DNA of 64,000 nucleotides from positions 62,001-126,000 of the forward strand of contig CAZPQM010000001.1 of NCBI GenBank assembly GCA_964588995.1. The letters run 5' to 3'. This document shows positions 61,538-64,000 of this stretch, piece after piece; the first letter of the stretch is position 1, and every line of letters begins with the position of its first letter. The DNA is from CAZPQM01 sp964588995 (lineage in GTDB: Bacteria > Pseudomonadota > Alphaproteobacteria > Rickettsiales > UBA8987). The position numbers and the translations under genes were made by a program. The notes beneath the pieces are model-generated. The model ran no database searches and was not told the origin of the DNA. It saw only the letters and a program-made list of their open reading frames with translations.

Positions 61538-62718
61538 TATCGATCGACCTCCCCGAATACAATATCCTGTGAGCCGAGAACCACCACGGAATCCGCGAGC
61601 ATATGCCCCTTACACATAAAATCCATCGCCTGCAGGTGCGCAAAACCGGGCGCTCGGATCCGGCAGCGATAGGGCTTATTAGTGCCGTCCGACACCAGGT
61701 AAACGCCAAATTCTCCTTTGGGCGCTTCTACCGCAGCATAAGCCTCACCGGCTGGAACGTGGTAGCCTTCGGTATATAATTTGAAATGATGGATCAGCGC
61801 CTCCATCGAGTGCTTCATGTCATCGCGTGAAGGAGGAGCGATTTTCTTATCATCCGTTTTTATAGGCCCTTGCGGCATTTTATCTAGGCATTGCTCAATA
61901 ATGCGGATGGATTGATACATCTCCTGAATGCGACACAGATAGCGGTCGTAACAATCGCCATTATTCCCGACAGGAATATCGAACTCTAGAATATCATACA
62001 CCTCATAGGGTTGACTCTTCCGTAAATCCCACGGAACCCCGGAAGCCCGCAGCATAGGTCCGGAAAAACCCCAATCCATAGCCTCTTGTGCGCTAACTAT
62101 GGCGATGTCCACCGTGCGTTGTTTGAAGATACGATTTTCCGTAATCAGGTCTTCGGTATCCTCGAGCATTTTCGGGAAGCGCTCACAGAATTGTGCAATG
62201 TCTTCCAGCAGGCCGGGTGGCACATCCTGACTTACGCCACCGGGACGCACATAAGCGGCATGCATACGTGAACCGGACACGCGCTCATAAAATTCCATGA
62301 CCTTCTCACGCTCCTCAAACAGCCATAAGAGCGGCGTGGTAGCCCCAGCATCGAGCGCAAATGTCGTAACATTCATAATGTGGTTTGCAATCCGGGTAAG
62401 CTCGTCGAAAATCACGCGAATATACTGCGCCCGAACCGGCACCTCGCAACCTAGTAATTTCTCTACGGCCAGGCTGTACGCATGCTCCTGGTTCATCGGT
62501 GATACATAATCCAACCGGTCGAAATAGGGCAGCGCCTGCAGGTAGGTCTTATATTCAATCAGCTTTTCTGTGCCACGATGCAGCAGCCCGATATGCGGAT
62601 CGGCGCGTTCCACCACTTCTCCGTCAAGCTCAAGAATCAGACGCAATACGCCATGCGCTGCCGGATGCTGCGGACCAAAATTGAGTGTCAGATTCTTAAT
62701 GGCAACTTCTTTCGACAT
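61537..62718 (-). CDS. nuoD: NADH-quinone oxidoreductase subunit D
   Basis: 49-kDa subunit that forms the quinone site with NuoB, 393 residues. NFGPQHPAAHGVLRL, the HIGLLHRGTEKLIEYKTY stretch, YVSPMNQEHAY and the C-terminal PGFAHLQAMDFMCKGHMLAD and GSQDIVFGEVDR are diagnostic. The start overlaps the nuoC stop as TGATG. The gene ends at the TAATG that opens the repeat ORF. Confidence 0.98.
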   Translation of the reverse strand: MSKEVAIKNLTLNFGPQHPAAHGVLRLILELDGEVVERADPHIGLLHRGTEKLIEYKTYLQALPYFDRLDYVSPMNQEHAYSLAVEKLLGCEVPVRAQYIRVIFDELTRIANHIMNVTTFALDAGATTPLLWLFEEREKVMEFYERVSGSRMHAAYVRPGGVSQDVPPGLLEDIAQFCERFPKMLEDTEDLITENRIFKQRTVDIAIVSAQEAMDWGFSGPMLRASGVPWDLRKSQPYEVYDILEFDIPVGNNGDCYDRYLCRIQEMYQSIRIIEQCLDKMPQGPIKTDDKKIAPPSRDDMKHSMEALIHHFKLYTEGYHVPAGEAYAAVEAPKGEFGVYLVSDGTNKPYRCRIRAPGFAHLQAMDFMCKGHMLADSVVVLGSQDIVFGEVDR

Positions 62719-63326
62719 CAGGAAGCCTCTTTCGCTTTTTCATCGCCCGGCAATTGGTATTCCGTACCTTCCCAGGGGCTTAAGAAGTCAAACGTGCGAA
62801 ATTCCTGCGCGAGTTTGACCGGTTCGTAAACCACCTTGCGCTTTTCGATATCGTAGCGCACTTCGACATAGCCGGTCAGCGGAAAGTCCTTCCGTTGCGC
62901 GTGGCCTTCAAAACCATAGTCACTCAAAATACGACGCAAATCCGGATGGCCTGAAAACTTGATGCCATACATATCAAACACTTCGCGCTCGTACCATCCT
63001 GCAGAACTGAATACATCGGTTACCGAAGGCACAATATCATAAGCATCGACATTGAGTTTCACGCGAATTCTGCGATTCTGTCGAAAGCTGAGCAGGTGAT
63101 ACACCACCTCAAAGCGCTTTTCGCGCTCCGGATAATCTACGGCCGTAATGTCGGTCAGCTGTTTAAACTGACACGCCGAATGGTCCCGCAAAAAGTTTAG
63201 CGTGCCGACAATATCAGAGAATTTTGCATGTAAACACACGATATCTCCAATATCCTCAACTTTGACATCGAGGTGCTTGGGGAGCGATTTCGTAACCTCA
63301 GCTAGAAAGGTTTTATGCGTTGTCAT
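62718..63326 (-). CDS. nuoC: NADH-quinone oxidoreductase subunit C
   Basis: 30-kDa structural subunit, 202 residues. AVDYPEREKRFEVVYHLLSF, the SVTDVFSSAGWYEREVFDMYGI stretch and FSGHPDLRRILSDYGFEGH are the family signature. It is separate from nuoD, as in alphaproteobacteria and mitochondria. It follows nuoB by 5 bp. Confidence 0.98.
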   Translation of the reverse strand: MTTHKTFLAEVTKSLPKHLDVKVEDIGDIVCLHAKFSDIVGTLNFLRDHSACQFKQLTDITAVDYPEREKRFEVVYHLLSFRQNRRIRVKLNVDAYDIVPSVTDVFSSAGWYEREVFDMYGIKFSGHPDLRRILSDYGFEGHAQRKDFPLTGYVEVRYDIEKRKVVYEPVKLAQEFRTFDFLSPWEGTEYQLPGDEKAKEAS

Positions 63327-63331
63327 AGGGG

Positions 63332-63895
63332 TTATGCCTTGCTCCTGTCAATCACGCTGCCGGTGCGTTTAATTTTTCGCTGCAATTGTAAAACGCCGTA
63401 CATGAGCGCTTCAGCCGTAGGCGGGCAACCGGGAACATAGACATCTACCGGAACAATGCGGTCGCACCCGCGCACCACCGAATAGGAATAGTGATAATAG
63501 CCGCCGCCATTGGCGCAGGAACCCATCGAGATGACATAACGCGGCTCGGGCATCTGGTCATATACTTTACGCAGCGCAGGCGCCATTTTGTTAGTGAGCG
63601 TACCCGCAACAATCATAACGTCGCTCTGGCGCGGGCTTGGGCGGAACAGCAACCCGAACCGGTCCATATCATATCGACTGGCTGCTGCCTGCATCATTTC
63701 AACCGCGCAGCATGCAAGCCCGAACGTCATGGGCCACAAACTACCGGTGCGGGCCCAGTTAATCAGGTCGTCAAGCTTTGCAAGCACAAAGCCTTTATTC
63801 TCAAACTCCTCGTTCATCTTGCCGAGCATGATATCTTCGTAGCCGCCCGGCTTAATTGAATTCTGAGGTTGTAAAACGTTTTTTGCTTTTGTCAT
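63332..63895 (-). CDS. nuoB: NADH-quinone oxidoreductase subunit B
   Basis: Holds cluster N2, the last electron carrier before quinone. From the ATG at 63895 it has 187 residues. The ligands are Cys62 and Cys63 (GLACCAVEMM), Cys127 (SMGSCANGGG) and Cys157 (VPGCPP). The frame opens 13 codons earlier (63934), but that part lies inside nuoA; the chosen start is 4 bp past the nuoA stop. Confidence 0.97.
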   Translation of the reverse strand: MTKAKNVLQPQNSIKPGGYEDIMLGKMNEEFENKGFVLAKLDDLINWARTGSLWPMTFGLACCAVEMMQAAASRYDMDRFGLLFRPSPRQSDVMIVAGTLTNKMAPALRKVYDQMPEPRYVISMGSCANGGGYYHYSYSVVRGCDRIVPVDVYVPGCPPTAEALMYGVLQLQRKIKRTGSVIDRSKA

Positions 63896-63899
63896 AACA

Positions 63900-64000
63900 C
63901 TACTCCCAGTCCAGAGCGCCCTTTTTCCATTCATAAGCGAAACCGACCGTCAGCACAAAAAGGAATGCCATCATGGACCAGAATCCAACTATCCCGATTT
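63900..64000 (-). CDS. nuoA: NADH-quinone oxidoreductase subunit A, C-terminal end only
   Basis: The last 32 codons and stop of nuoA. The translated end, with a hydrophobic helix (GFWSMMAFLFVLTVGF) followed by AYEWKKGALDWE, is the usual C-terminus of NuoA. The rest runs off the right edge of the window. It is the first gene of the nuo operon in the standard order. Confidence 0.93.
   Translation of the reverse strand, partial: IGIVGFWSMMAFLFVLTVGFAYEWKKGALDWE

Overview
The window comes from an alphaproteobacterium. Signs of this are a CtrA cell-cycle regulator with a CtrA box upstream, a SixA-type phosphatase, a PAS_5-family protein, an HdaA-like ATPase, CP4-like (class II) AroA, the gene order aroA-cmk-rpsA-(sppA)-ihfB-lapA-trpFBA, and a nuo operon that runs on into birA-coaX-rnj. 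The VirB9 fragment at the left edge most resembles the Rickettsiales-type (rvh) protein, but the branched-chain, leucine, tryptophan and aromatic biosynthesis genes argue against a strongly reduced obligate parasite. I read it as a deep-branching, flagellated, aerobically respiring alphaproteobacterium with a compact genome. The genus cannot be told from this sequence. Almost the whole window is housekeeping DNA with overlapping genes, many joined by TAATG, TGATG or ATGA junctions.

Layout. 1-5.2 kb (+): 3' part of virB9, then ilvB-ilvH-ilvC and a glutamine-synthetase-like protein without the usual N-terminal domain. 5.2-17.0 kb (-): fliI-fliJ-folC-PAS_5, then aroA-cmk-rpsA-sppA-ihfB-lapA-trpF-trpB-trpA. 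17.0-18.4 kb (+): ctrA-sixA, divergent from fliI across a CtrA box. 18.4-21.3 kb (-): DUF2066, AI-2E/PerM and HdaA-like genes, followed by purM-purN (+). 23.0-25.4 kb (-): ndk and pepA-holC. 25.5-31.9 kb (+): outer-membrane biogenesis, lptF-lptG-lptD-surA-rsmA. 31.9-38.7 kb (-): gmk, leuC-leuD, rpsP-rimM-trmD-rplS, and glmU followed by two tiny membrane proteins. 38.8-40.1 kb (+): rmuC. 40.1-41.1 kb: a gene-free island of at least ten short palindromic repeats. 41.1-42.5 kb (-): a secreted thioredoxin-fold protein and a Sel1-repeat protein. 42.6-45.2 kb (+): petABC, the cytochrome bc1 complex. 45.3-64 kb (-): nuoA-B-C-D-[repeat ORF]-E-F-[hicBA]-G-H-I-[ELM1 family]-J-K-L-M-N-birA-coaX-rnj.

The most notable part is the nuo operon, which has been interrupted three times without losing its tight translational coupling. 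A hicB-hicA toxin-antitoxin cassette sits between nuoF and nuoG and is flanked by a 33-bp near-perfect duplication of the nuoG start (30/33 identical, all three differences synonymous). A 150-bp MITE-like palindromic element sits between nuoD and nuoE inside a 79-codon frame whose start overlaps the nuoD stop (TAATG) and whose stop overlaps the nuoE start (ATGA). An ELM1-family gene sits between nuoI and nuoJ. The element in the nuoD-nuoE gap shares modules with the repeat island at 40-41 kb. No tRNA, rRNA, CRISPR array, transposase or phage gene was seen.
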